A stretch of DNA of 64,000 nucleotides from Ophioderma brevispina (taxonomy: Eukaryota; Echinodermata; Ophiuroidea; Amphilepidida; Ophiodermatidae), in contig JAMKCH010019911.1 of the NCBI GenBank assembly GCA_023653785.1, forward strand, positions 124,001 to 188,000, given 5' to 3'. A program made the position numbers and the translations under genes. Below the pieces are notes generated by a model, which saw only the letters and a list, made by a program, of their open reading frames with translations, was not told the DNA's origin and ran no database searches. How positions within the stretch are numbered: the first letter of the stretch is position 1; each line of letters opens with the position of its first letter. Positions 10,808 to 23,500 of the stretch are shown here, one piece after another.

Positions 10808-11258
10808 AGGGAGACAGTTACATTTCCAGCAAACTGTAAAATTCTTTAAAATAGGTGCAATGGATAGACTGGGACTTGCATTAAGTACAAATAAAGTTTT
10901 ACACCAATGAATTAGAAGGTCCCTATTTTCAGGTCAGTCATTTGGTCATTTCCATCCTTTACCTTCATTTTCAGGCAAAAGACTTTTATTTTAATTTTAA
11001 ATTTATATACCAGAAGTAAGTCAAGGATCTTTTATAAAATGAAAACAAAAATATAGTGATGGACCAACCTCAACCTAAAATAACTGTGGTATTTTATTAC
11101 AAAATTCCTTGATTTACACACACAGAAACTGTTTTAGGCTTACTCATTTCAGGTGAGAGTTAAGCTTGTGTAAACTGAAAGCAATACAAACATGAAAAAA
11201 AAACCTCAGTGTGACCAAAATTGAGGGTGCCCCATGTGCAAAGTGTGGTAGTGTCTCT
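10808..11258. mobile_element. TTAA-flanked hairpin element (AGGGAGACAG terminus)
   Basis: TTAA at 10804-10807 and 11259-11262 flank termini AGGGAGACAGTTACA and TGTGGTAGTGTCTCT (reverse complement AGAGACACTACCACA). Only the outer 15 bases are clearly related. It lies 50 bases from the family K copy at 10203-10754. It has no open frame of interest. Confidence 0.5.
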
Positions 11259-13070
11259 TTAACTTAAGATGGGTCTACAGGTCTTTGTGAAATCCACTAG
11301 ATTGCAGAAATGAGTTGGGGAAAGGTAACAATGTTTATGATTTAAATGATGCAATTGTTGTGGAGTTGGTGCATTTTTACACTTCTCTCCTTCATAAAGA
11401 ATTCAAATTATTTTCAGACTAGCCCGAAATTCTGTATGTTACCATATTTATATCTGACCTGTTGAGGTTTTCAATCAATTTTGAACTAAAAAGTGCTTTT
11501 GGTCAGTATGTATTTTTGTCGATAACATGGTCCAGCCTTATCTCTAGTCTATTGCACTTTTGATATTTGAGTGATCCAGTGTTGACACAAGGAGTCTAGA
11601 TGTTACTATGTAAGCCTATTTACGAACAAAGTTCACACCAGCTGACTTACTAGGTGGCCAATCACATTTCTTGGGATAAGCTATTGTGGATAGCTATCTC
11701 AGTCCTATTCCAAACTAGGTGAGGGATGATGTTTCAAAACAATTAATTGGCAATAGTAACCAGAATCAGGTGATTAATTGTATTGATAAGAGTATGTGAG
11801 TGAGATTTGATTTCATTTTTGATTTCACCCTAACATAATGTGACTTGAAATCACTGCAGGAAATGGGAAACAAGGACATTTTCAGAAAAAAGTTGTATGC
11901 ATTTTTATAATACTTGTTTCATTTCATTTATTTGCTTTCATTTACTTACTTTCATTTACTTACTAGTGTATTAAATTACACTTAAGTGACTCTACTCACT
12001 GGCATAATTCCTGTTACATGTTACTAAGTACGCCTGCCTGCTTCGCCAAAACGTGCACCATCTGATTGCACAAAAAGCGCGGTGCACACAATGAGAGATG
12101 CACGCAATGAGAGATGCAAGCATGTGCTATGTAGCAGCAATTATGGCTGAGCTTATAATTTGAAAAGGTAAATGCATTTTTTTAGTGATAAAATGATCCC
12201 CCAATATTTTTTGTGTCACAGAACAGAAAAGTAATACCCTTCTCTATAGGGCCAATTAGAACAGTTCAATTAGTTCAAACCTTACATTTTTAAAAATAAT
12301 TTTATGTCCTGCAAAGAAACGCCTGAAACATTCTCGATAGGTGTTGACAACCATTCAAATTCAACTTTTGGAAAATTTGTATCAGAAAATCTCATTGTGT
12401 TCCTTCAGTGTTGATTAGTGGGAGAGGGAGAGTTCACTTGCAAGAAATTACATTTCTTGAGTTGAAGTTCAAATTAAAGGAGGCAATTTGGGTAACACGT
12501 GACCAAAAAAATGGGCTCGTTCCCAATCTACACTACACCACGACAGTCTCCCTGAGAAGATAATTGTAATGTGCAGTTGTTCACCTAATTCTGCCCTAAC
12601 TTTAGAGGGTATATCAGAAAGAAGGTGGTGCCTGAAAGAGTGAAAGCTCCATGCATAGTCCAGTCACAGATGTTTTGTTGCTCTAATGTCATGCTCAAGA
12701 TACCACAGTCATGGTTAATAAAGTCTTATATGTGTAGCAGACACACCGGTTCTTTTAAAAATGAGTGAGTTGTACTGGTACGTGAATCTCACCCATTACT
12801 CGTACCAACCGTGCAGTAGTATTTGGTTGTTGGGGAATCGCCATGCGCTTCCAAGTTTGATGTGTATGTTTCAACACTCAAAAGCGTCCTCAGGAAAAAA
12901 TAATCACATTTTTAGTGTACCTACTGTTAGGACACACAATGTTTCTGGTGCTAAAAAGACCACTATAAGTATACAGCACAAGCAATTGAAGCAAGGATAT
13001 CAAGTGCTGTGCCCTCATTATGGTCCTTTATAGAATTGGAAGAGTCAATTGTGCCCTACCGTGGGTCCAA
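11259..13070. other. Non-coding stretch, no recognised gene
   Basis: AT-rich sequence with short imperfect direct repeats, such as CATTTACTTACT repeated near 11938-11965 and GCAATGAGAGATGCA-type repeats near 12090-12120. No splice-bounded coding exon or known repeat end was recognised. Confidence 0.5.
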
Positions 13071-13078
13071 CTTTAAAG

Positions 13079-13280
13079 CAGTGTTGCCAACAAAAAAATT
13101 GATTAGTTGCAGCACTATAGGACAAAAAGTAGCCCAATTTTTATGTTGGTTTCTATTGGACAACAAATATTGCTGTACCTATGGCACCTGCCAAAAATAT
13201 CACTTTGGAAGCACTTTTTGGAGTTCAAAGTAGCCCAATAGGCCCAATAGGGTGGGTAATATGTGGTGTTGGCAACACTG
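13079..13280. mobile_element. hAT-type MITE, 202 bp, with 8-bp target duplication
   Basis: The termini CAGTGTTGCCAAC and GTTGGCAACACTG are perfect inverted repeats of 13 bases. The flanking octamers CTTTAAAG (13071-13078) and CTTTGAAG (13281-13288) match at 7 of 8 positions, as expected for a hAT target-site duplication. The internal sequence has no coding capacity; an open frame crossing it is incidental. Confidence 0.8.
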
Positions 13281-14141
13281 CTTTGAAGTGCTCGCTATTG
13301 TTAGCCAAGACCAATTCCCCATTGAATGTGCAAATCACAAGGAGGATAATTTGAATTAAGAGTGCTATGTATCACAAATAATGAATTTGACTAATATAAC
13401 AGTTCAGCTGCTTCTTGCATATGCGTAAGAGCCACAAAACTACCAAGCGACTTGGACTATGCATGGAACTTCGCTGCTTTCCAAATGTATCTCTTTGTGG
13501 ATCCTAATACATCCAGTCTTTGTACAAGGCTACTACAGAAACATTGTAAGGGAGGGATTTGGTCATGCAATTATCTAAAATCAAGTTTGTTGAGAATCTG
13601 TAATTGAGTCATTGTCATCTGTGCAATGTAGCACTAACTAAAAGATGTCCTAAACCAATTCCATATTACATGCAATGTAATGTACAATAATACCTGTACT
13701 AAAAACACTATCAGTGATTTGCCTAATCAGGAAATAAAAAAAACATCAAAAATAAGATTTTTGCATCTCTGTAACAAGTATAGGTGTCCTAAACATACCC
13801 TAAAAGTGATGCAACCAAAAGCAGCCTAATAAGGACAAAATCGGTCATTTTAGTCATTACTGTCCATACGGACACTTACTACAACACGTAATTGAATGGC
13901 GATTCATATCTTTGAATACTGCTGTTTTCTTCCTTTTCTATCAGTTTTCAGTTGGAAAAAATAACTTATGAGAATTACACAGACTTATCTTGCATTTTTA
14001 AGCTATTCCTGCAAAATTTTGACTTTTGGGCTGATCACTGATAGTGCCTTTTAATACATGAAGGTAAACATTCATAGGAGGTAGAGGAGCAACAAGGAGA
14101 GCCTCCTTGAAGCCATACTGGAGACACAAAATCTTACTTAA

Positions 14142-14701
14142 AGCAATATCAGCACATTTTTTTGGAAGAGTGCCCCCAATTTTTCAAAAAATTTGAGATT
14201 TTTACACGGTTGCATTGGTAACTGGCTAGTAAACCATACCTGTGAATGGTTAAGCTCGAAAAATATCTGTCTCACTACACACCAAGGAAGGAATTTTGTA
14301 ATTAGAATAATTATTATCGGGATCCCCGATAATAATTCAACGGCAATTGCCTGGAAACGCACCCTTTCCAATGTGAATTAACGGTGGACCCAATAGCGCC
14401 ATGTACGTGTCTACGCTCATCCATTAGTTGTTTTATTGGTTCAGGCAAATCAAGTTAGAGGTTATTTTCTCGAGGTGACACTATTTCATCATGGACGGAC
14501 ATAAACGTAGCATTTCCAGCTCTGCCGTTAAGTCCAATCTGGTATCCAAATTATAATTACAAAATCGCTTAATTTATGAAAAATACACAATTTTTGCATT
14601 CTCGTTTGCAGGTATAGTTTCCTAGACAATCACCAATGTAACTGCCAAAATATCAAATTTTGAAAATTGGGGGCGCTCTTCAAAAGTGTGCCATTATTGC
14701 T
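14142..14701. mobile_element. TTAA-flanked hairpin element, family K copy 2 (inverted)
   Basis: TTAA is at 14138-14141 on the left; the right site reads TCAA (14702-14705), probably one substitution. The internal block is the reverse complement of copy 1: for example, copy 1 has CCTCTAACATGACTTGCC and copy 2 has a diverged version of its complement. The palindrome TTATCGGGATCCCCGATAA is at about 14315. The arms begin AGCAATATCAGCACATTTTT. Confidence 0.75.
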
Positions 14702-14894
14702 TCAAAGGATATGCATGAAAAGGTTTGCTGATAAATGGGAGTTAACCCAATAGTAAGAGGAAAGCAGTTCTGCTGCCACAGCTTGGAAAATATTTGCCAG
14801 TAATATCTACTAATTAAAAAATATGACACTCAATTTTTGAAATTTACAAGATATAAAAAGTTGTAATCCTGGATCCTAAATCTTTCAGCATGGG

Positions 14895-15540
14895 CCTTTT
14901 ATGGCAAAACTACATATCTCAAAAATCGCCCTTTAGAGATATTTGCCTTTAAAAGTTCATCCGTTTGCACACCATAAAAATTGGCTGAATTTGAGAAATT
15001 TAATATATTTATATCTTTTTCCCTGTATTATTCAATTTTAAGGGTTAATGATTAAATCATTTTAGAATTAAAACACAATTTATCAAGTTACATAGTTTTG
15101 CCATAAAAATTAGTGGAAAGCAGTAATGGAAAATTATACAGACTATATATTTCAATCAATGGCTGAACACAAAATATCACTTAAATAGAAATAAAATTCT
15201 TAATATGTGTTGCTTACAAACATTTTACTCTTACCCTCTTTTAGCTTGGTCTTACCTGTCATCCCTTTAATTTCTGTAGCTAAACACTGGCTATATGACA
15301 GAACTACATATTTTGCCATAAAATAAATGAGATTTCGAGAGTAAGTGACACACAATTTAAAGATACGCGGTTTTGCCCAAAAACCCTTCAGAATGGTAAA
15401 ATGCACCTGTGTTATGATGTGCTATCTCTGAAGGGAGGCATTTCTGGCATGAAATAAAAACAACACCCTCAAATTGCCTTAAAAAATTTATCTCGAAAAG
15501 GTCAAAAAAATTTTAAGTCACGTAGTTCTGCCATATAAAG
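14895..15540. repeat. Repeat cluster with four copies of a TTTTGCCATAAA motif
   Basis: The motif TTTATGGCAAAACTACAT appears inverted at about 14897. In direct form, with changes, it appears at about 15085 (ACATAGTTTTGCCATAAA), 15303 and 15515. The outer two copies form an inverted pair that could be element termini about 640 bases apart, and the inner copies could be a nested relative. No target duplication was identified. Confidence 0.4.
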
Positions 15541-15578
15541 ACCGTGCGGTAGCGAGTCCCATCAGTTAATACATAACT

Positions 15579-15763
15579 ATACTTTGTTCGGTTTCGAGTT
15601 TGGGGGTGATGTCATGATGCAGCTTTGCATTCGCATCTAGCATTTGGATTGCGCCGCCTTTGTTCGCATGCATAAATGCTGCAATTCCAAGGTTGACGTG
15701 TGCGCGTCTCTTGTGCAAAACCTAACACGCGCATTGACGTCACCCCCGATCGAACAGAGTATA
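15579..15763. mobile_element. Short palindromic MITE, copy B
   Basis: TATACTTTGTTCG at the left is mirrored by CGAACAGAGTATA at the right. The inner arms GGGGGTGATGTCA and TGACGTCACCCCC pair. TA dinucleotides at both borders suggest a mariner-type target. It is the partner of the 9918-10093 element. Confidence 0.65.
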
Positions 15764-15917
15764 ATTAGTTTGATAAAAGTCCACTTTCTAAAATGTGAAG
15801 TGAGCATTTTTGCTTTTGTTTGTGGTTACGATTCTGTCAGACTGCACAGGAGTCTAAGAATAAAACCTTTTAATGGTTATATTTGTATCCATTTGGGCTA
15901 TAAGACTATAGTCGGGA

Positions 15918-16231
15918 CTATAGTCCGGGACAGAATTATGCAATCAATTGCACTTATGTCAAGGTTTGTCAATCGGCGCGGCATGGACTGATTGGTTTGA
16001 ATGCGTAATGTGGGCTGGGCATGTTCCAACAAATTACGATTTAAAATGTCAAAAATTGCCCTGTTTGAGTCAGGTTTTTGTCTCACGGACACCTTAATTC
16101 ACATAAGTAAATTTTATTTGAAAAAAGCTTTAACTGTTCAAATTTTAATTATTCATGGCTGACATTTGTTCTGCACCATCAAATTACATCAGATGCACAA
16201 TTGGGTGCCTTATTCTGTCCCTGACTATAGT
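15918..16231. mobile_element. MITE with ACTATAGTC termini, copy 1
   Basis: ACTATAGTCCGGGACAGAAT at the left and its near-complement ATTCTGTCCCTGACTATAGT at the right delimit about 314 bases. The left terminus is preceded by a partial second copy of itself (GACTATAGTCGGG). A diverged copy lies at about 46902-47218, sharing AAGGTTTGTCAATC and GATTTAAAATG blocks. It is non-coding. Confidence 0.65.
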
Positions 16232-16794
16232 TGAATTATTGTGGACATTTTTCCATACAGTCTGTGGGACTCTGTATGGCATACAACACACTAAAAATAT
16301 TCCAACAAAATTGGCTGCACTCAATGGGAATATGACTCATTACCATTCCTACCATTTATCTTTTAGTATTATTTTTAAAATGTTATGCTGTTTTGCTGTA
16401 ATCAGGAGGGGGTGTACACTTTGCATTTGCTAAGAAGATAGTGGATATCACTGCATTTATGAGGAGTTCAACAAGATAATCAGTTTACTCTTACAACCTA
16501 TATTGTCATGAATAAAAGCGGAATTATTTTCTTGCTATAACTGGTGGCATGGACTAGTATATTTTGGCTGTCTAAAATAAAACATGCTTTTACCCACATT
16601 ATTTGTAATGTTGGGGAAGACCTTTATAATGTGAACATTATAGTGTCATTTCTAATTAAGTCTATTTCATCCTAATGATTGCTATATTTTACAAGAAAAC
16701 CCAAATGTTGATGACGCCTGATAAAAGTTACCAGTTGCATTCACTAACCCTAATTGTGTCACACTTAATGCACTTGTCAATTTCAACCCTGGCC

Positions 16795-17585
16795 CTGGGG
16801 GTCCCGGGACATAGTGGGGTATATGCCGGGACATAGCCGGGCATGTACAAAAAAGTATTGCCCCGCAAGCCGGGATGTTAGCCGGGGACTTGGCTGGGAA
16901 TGTACGTTAGCTTGTCCCCGCCCTGCCGGGACAATCATTGATGATAGCTGGGACTTAAGCCGGGAGGTACAAACAATTTTCCCGGCTCCGCCGGGACATA
17001 AACGAGATCTTTAACGCATGTGTCACATCATATAAAACCAGGCTATCAGTGAGCAGTATCGCCCGTCAAATTCTGTAGTATACAACATTATAGAGGATAC
17101 CATTGCAGTCGATCTCTTCCATGTCGTGTGAAAGGCAAGCTATACAGAAACACCACACGCACGTCGTCGCCTGGTGTCGAGATATCAAACTAATCCGAAA
17201 ATCGATTATTTTAAAATCGCCAGAAAAACATAAAAATCAACAGGAAAATGTTAAAAAAAATTAAAATATTCACCTGAATCACAAGAATTACTAGAAGTTT
17301 GTCGGATTCATTTACTTCATAAAATCACCGGAGGTAGTGAAAGCTATTTGATCTTCTTTGGCTAAATGCCCTGGATATTTTCATTTCCATGCAGAAAAAC
17401 GCGGGAGTTTTAATATGAAAATGAAATATTGGAATCCTATGAATTTCGCTCGATTCTGCCACTCCGGCGATCCAAAATGTAGTATGATTTAATATAGCTA
17501 GACCTGTTGTCGCCATAGCCGGGGGACCCCGAGCCGGGAAATTGTACCGATTTTTAAAGCAGTCCCCGCCCCACATTGGCCGAGA
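16795..17585. repeat. GC-rich CCGGGAC repeat cluster with inverted ends
   Basis: Between 16795 and 16997 the motif GCCGGGACATAG and variants recur at least six times in an otherwise AT-rich region. The segment around 16967-16997 (GTACAAACAATTTTCCCGG) has an inverted partner around 17510-17552 (CCGGGAAATTGTAC). This suggests an element with complex termini enclosing about 500 AT-rich bases. No coding capacity is recognised. Confidence 0.5.
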
Positions 17586-17589
17586 ATAT

Positions 17590-18198
17590 AATTGAAGCAA
17601 ACATTAACAACTACAGGTGCCTTAGACTTTATGCATTAACTTTGGAAGCTTATAGTAAACCATGACCAATCCAATATTTTCAGCCAAAGCAGAGCCATTC
17701 AAAAAACATAATGTGGCCTTGGATAGTTATTTTAAAGGGTACCACAGAGTTGGAAAAAAATTGTCAAATGTGGTGACATGCCTTATCAAATTGTAGTCTG
17801 ATAACGAGGATTAATTAAAAGTGTTTGCATGGGCATGCCAAAAAAAATCGGGGGGGGGGGGTTCATATTATTAGCGGGCTTCTAAACTGGGGCCCATGGT
17901 CAGATCCAGCCGCAACTGATGAATTTCAGTTTAGATTATAAAATGTATTTGGCCTTGACAATACATCTGGAAATCATTTCCCTGCGGGGCAAGTATATTT
18001 GAGAAGAACCCCTGATTATAATAATCCAATGTTTTCAAAATGGTTGCAAGTTGTTATGGATGTTAAACAGGAAAAATTACATTACTTTATGTTATCAGCT
18101 CAAAAGATCTAACAGAGGACTGGAATGCTGGTCCCCCATAGACCCTTGTGCCATTATTCCCCCTTAACTATTTTCTTAAATGCAAGCAATACAATGTA
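17590..18198. other. Non-coding stretch
   Basis: AT-rich, with a short poly-G run near 17852. No gene or repeat end was recognised. Confidence 0.5.
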
Positions 18199-18655
18199 CA
18201 GGGTGAGTCAAAAAAAATAAAACCTTGACCCTGAATGTGTCCGCCATTTTGAATTTTTAAATAACATATATCTAACATAATGTGGTATATGCGGAAAGCT
18301 TATTTTATTATCTTTAATTTGCTGCAAAGATCATTCCAATCGGTTAAGTATAGGCCGAGCTACAGTCTTTCGAATCAAGAATCTGCAGTGAATAAATAGC
18401 CTGATTTTCTTCTGGACACGGATTTCCTTCGCTGAACGCCATTCATTTCCATGTGAATCCGTGGACAGAGCAGAAAACTGACTACTTGATTCAAACGACT
18501 GTAGCTCGGTCTATACCTAACCGATGTGAATGATCTTTGCAGCAAATTAAAGATAATGAACCCATCTTTCAGTTGATACCAAATATGTTAGATATATGTT
18601 ACTTTTAAAAAATTGGACAACAATTGGGGTCAAATTTTTTTTTTGACTCGCCCTG
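18199..18655. mobile_element. Mariner-type foldback element, 457 bp
   Basis: TA at 18197-18198 and 18656-18657 flank termini CAGGGTGAGTCAAAAAAA and TTTTTTTGACTCGCCCTG. The arms run almost to the centre: TTAATTTGCTGCAAAGATCA and TTCGAATCAAGAATCTG-like segments in the left arm pair with complementary segments in the right arm. TA duplication and CAGGG termini fit Tc1/mariner non-autonomous elements. Confidence 0.8.
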
Positions 18656-18657
18656 TA

Positions 18658-20400
18658 TTTTGCATTGCTAATAAGGCATGAAGAATTTGAAGCCCAGTTG
18701 AGAGGATCTGTGCATTATGAGTTTCTTCACACAGAATGAACCATGTCAGCTAGCCTAGTTGTATTTAAAGTAACAGTCATCTATATAGCAAACTATAACT
18801 TTTTTGTGGATCTACCAGAAAAGCATTCTATTACACGGTAGAAAAATTATTGACCCAATGTACACCATTTTGTCCTGTATTTATCACCCACTTCCTTATC
18901 TCAAATGCTCAAGGATGGTCTTAAAAGTACCATCATAGAGATTTGGGAATCAGCAGTCAATCTTGCTAGAAACCATCAAAACATTTCGTGCAGACTTATG
19001 CAATGTCATTATGCAAGGTCTATGGTCTACTCTGGACTAATAAAGACGTTTGATTAATTTGCTGGATGCGTTGCTGGATGAATTTAGGTTGTATTGTCAG
19101 ACAATGCTCATGGAGCTATGGGCTGATGAAGTAGAACCATACACTAATTCTGTGATGCTGCAGCATTGTGACCTCTCAGCTACCAGGCCATCAGAACAGG
19201 TGGTTAGCTACAATTCTTGGTTAAAAGTTGGAACACTTTGGCGAACTTTGGTTCCCGCCCCCTCATTTCAATGTTGCATGAGCACGAAACACTTTGAGCA
19301 ATCTGCACCCAATTTTTTCAACACTGATGGGAGGGGGGGGGGGAGTGAGGGGGAGGACGCGAAAGAAAGATAGCCTTACAGGGCAGTTATCAAGCCTATG
19401 AGCTTCAATAGATAGGCTTATGCCATCGAATAGAAGATTTGGTCAAGGACGCACGCCGCAACTAACAGATAAACTAGTCTTTTGTATCTGTAATTTTCGT
19501 TGAAAATACCACCTTCTATTTGTTTTATTGCTTTATAAAAGTATGAAAATTTTTGGGCTTTCTATGAAACAATTTTTGAATTTTGAGTTCAAAATTGTTT
19601 TTTTGGGGTTATTTTTTGTATTTTTGCCTATTTCCAATCGGGGTGGAGGTGACAATTAGTAGGCAGTTTTTCATGCGCATCACTTGTCCAAGCTGCTATG
19701 TTGTATAATGCTAACCTTGATAGATCATTGGCAGACTAATGTTTTAAAACTCCCGGGCCATAGCAGCCCCGTGGTTCGTGTGCTTGCAACAGTACATGTT
19801 TGCTTGCTAGCTTGCGGTCATGCACCTTTTAGCAATGAACAACATCCCATGTCTGTGGATTACAGGGCTCCAAGTACCTCTGGTTCAAACAGATGTGAAT
19901 CAGGTTAGCAATATGCTTGTAACATAGTTTTTACAAGGATAATGTAATTTCTGTACATTTAAAAAAATGGTTGCTATTTCTTCTAAAGTTGTAATCTTGT
20001 GTATTTTCCATAATAAAGCCCAGTGCATCCACCCAATCAATAGGAAATTCTGCTCATATTTCTGTCCAGTTCAGATAGTTATCTTCTACTCCTATAAAAA
20101 TTCCAATCAATTCTTTCTCAATTTTAAAATAATGTCTGGAAATTCTTGGGATCCACAAACTTTCCTCTGTGTGTGTGGGTCAATGTCTGTCATCCAAGTA
20201 GTCTGTGACGTCTCTCTTGGGTGGGTGGTTTTTTTGGTTATGTGTGTAGGTTGTTGGGGATAGCTATCCTGCTTGCTGATGTTTATCGTCTGTTGTGTGA
20301 TTGTGCCTAAACAGATCGTCAAAAATAAGAAAAATGAACAATTGAAAACAAATATGTTTGCTCAGAGCAAGACCACAAGAATAGAAACCCAGTTGTATGT
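18658..20400. other. Non-coding stretch
   Basis: Contains an open frame of 107 codons (19050-19373) with no recognised motif; its end runs into a poly-G tract at about 19331-19340. No splice-bounded exon was identified. Nothing else stands out. Confidence 0.4.
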
Positions 20401-20576
20401 ACATGGTACGTGTCTATATATGTGTGTGTGCACGTGTGTTTGTGTGGTATGTATGTATGCATGTAGTATAGATGCGTGTGTGTGTGTGCATGCTGCGTAC
20501 ATATGGATTATTGATGGGGATGGATGGCGTGGGTGGTTAGGTGGTTGGGTGGGGGGAGGGTGGGTGGGTGGGTGTC
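20400..20576. repeat. TG-rich microsatellite and GGTG tract
   Basis: Irregular TG, GTAT and GTGC repeats (about 20405-20500) are followed by a GGGTGG-rich tract (20525-20575). A reading frame across it is an artefact of composition. Confidence 0.8.
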
Positions 20577-20579
20577 CAA

Positions 20580-23500
20580 AGTAAGAATGTCGTAATAACT
20601 TATCTCGTTATTACGGATTCTTTGGACATTGAACGTTATTCATTAACTAATTAGAAGACTTCTGCAAAAGTGATCTTTGTGATCAATCTTAGCTTTTTGG
20701 TAAGCAGAATAACAGTAATAAAACTATTATTTTGCTATAGCTATAGATTGAATGCTTAGGTAATAGGTTGTTTCGAGGGTGTTGATGCAGATTATTATTG
20801 ATATTTGTTTAATAAAACCGTTTAAATGTTGTCCTTTTTATCTCGTAGTCTCGGTCATTTGGTGTTAAAGTGTCGCCCGCAGTCGTGTTAAATTTGTTTC
20901 TCTCCCGTGCACAAAACTCTTGAAGCCAATTTCAACCAATATAGGTCAGAAGAAAGAACCCTTGGTTCCAAGCGCTTGGTTCAGCTATGGGTTGTTCACA
21001 GATTGGGCCAACTAAGGAGGCCCGCAATCATTTGAAAAGAGGCTGAATTGTTTTTCCCCATTCGCAATACATTGCTATTAATCACCAATCGGTGGTCATG
21101 AACCACTGGCACCAAAAACCTATATGGGGGCGTTAACAGATTGGATTCAAAGGTCACAGGCTGAAACCAATATTCAGTGAAGCATCATCAACTGATGAAA
21201 CGTGACCAATTATGGGCGGTCGTTGTTTTTTGTTAACAGAGGGGTCAAAGTGTGTGTGCTGCTTACAGGGGAATTTGTCAGTTGTAGGGTAAAGTTATTA
21301 ATTTTTTCTCCTCGCTAAACAATTTGAGCCCAATTGCCAGGCGAGCTTAGTCAGAAGAGCCACTGACTCATGGGGTGTCTCTGAGGTCAAGGGTTTTGGC
21401 TGACACCGCATTGACAACCTAGTATGGACCTTTCACGCCATCATAACGGTTACACATTTGCTTGACTCACAAAGGGAGAGGCTTGGTTTTAAGACATATG
21501 GTTCGAGAACCAACATTGTTCTTTAATTACAACATTTTTTGTAACAAGTCAATGTGGTTATCATAGTATTTCTTTCTTGTAAGTAATTAATAAGGGTTCT
21601 AACACAAAATTTTCCTCTTGAATAACATCTGATAGGCTTCTGCATAATTGATGCTCTGGTCTCTTTCATTTTAGCCTGCCAATATTTTTTCTAAACCAGG
21701 TGTTCCAAGGACTATGAAGAACTCGCTGTTTGATTACTTGAAGTCGTAAATGTTATTGGATGAGCAGAGGTGAAAAATACATGGCAAAAATGCTTCACTA
21801 GCTTAACAACCAATTCAATTGAGCAGGTGTTGGCTGGATCAAAGGGATCTTAGGCATATAGATAGCCAGCATAGGCCAAGAATCCAACTTTTTATCCCCT
21901 GGCTTGAAACGCAGGAGGGGGATATTGCGGACTGAGGGTGCGAAAGTCGCATGTGTGTATGTATGTTCGTGTGTGTTCCAGTTTGGTTAGGTTTTGGTAG
22001 GTTTTCGTTTTTCGCGTCTCCTTCGAAACGTTGAAGTTTGATTTAAACACAGAATTGGGGGTAAGGTGCAATAGGGGTTCCTTCATGGTGGATGATGGCA
22101 AAGTCATTGGGACAGGTCAAGGTCATTCTGAGGTCATGTTCTAGAAATGCCATGCTTGCCAGGGGGAGTGGTGCCACAAGTTTACGTGGCGTATTTTTTA
22201 AAGATTGGTGGCTTTCATTTTCATAAACTGCGCCTTGCATTTCTAGATATTATCCATGAGAACAATTATTGAATTTTGAGACTGCCCTGCAACTGATCAA
22301 CTGTGCCAAATAACCACCTTGTGTATATGCCATCTGCCAGCGGGCGACGCACAAAGTTTACTTGCTGTATTATTTAAACACATAAGTTGCCCAAGCTGAA
22401 AAAAACTTCCATGAGTGACCAAGGGGGGGGGGGGGGTCCTAGGGACCCAACCCAGATACCACTTTCCCGTGGGAGTTGATAATGACACTAACACAATTAA
22501 ATGGTGGTCACGTAAGAACCACATACCACAATAAAATGAAAAATCCGACCATAGACCTATGGCCAATTGAAATTGTCACTTCGAAAAAGAGTGGTACGCA
22601 CAGTAGCCATCCTCAGCAACTCCAATAAAGGTTTTTGAACCCAAAATAATTCATTTATTACTTAGAATACCAATTAAAACCATTGCACAAATATAGCGAC
22701 ATTTATACCATCTTGTATTTTCTCGAAATCAAAGGATCGCACGTATTTTCCCATAGACTACACAGTTAGAGTCAATAGCTTGACAAAAAATTAAAATGAT
22801 GTGCTATTCAGCATATAAAAGGTTCAGTTGATTTAAGTATTATTAATTATTAAATATTACTTAAGGAGATATCTAAAGCAAAATAAATCCCAAGATTTAA
22901 TTACTTTTAATTTTTAAGTGTAACATTTTGATTTTTTAAAAAAAACTTCAATTAGTGCCCAAGGGGGGTTCCTAGGGACCCAAACCAATTATTCTAATGA
23001 AGCCATGGTCGGATTAAATTTTTGTATCAGAAAGCGTAGTCAATAAATCAGGGAAAGTAGCAAAAAACTCCATGAAAATTTGATGCATAAACCGAGAAAG
23101 AAAAAAAATACATCAAAGGTTGGGTACTTTGGACGCCCCCCGGGCATTAATTTAGTCTTGATTTTTTATTCATGTCAGTAAACGCATATTTGTCGATGGT
23201 AAGAATGGCATTTGGAGGGGGGATGTGCTGAGATTAAAAACTAACAGCTAAAAATTGCTCACACTTTGTTCAAAAGAATATGATGCTTAACCCATTTTTT
23301 ACATGAACGTTTTTTATCGTATCGAATATGTATAAGGTTTATATCAGATTCCAATTGGAATAGGTTGTACGTTTAAAGGGTGAGATACGATATCGATTCC
23401 CTTTGTTTGAAGGTCAATCAAAGAAACGGATAAAGTGTCGTGAACAGCGGCTGGGTGGAAGAGGAGGAGGATTAGGCCCACGTAAAATATTGAAGTTTGT

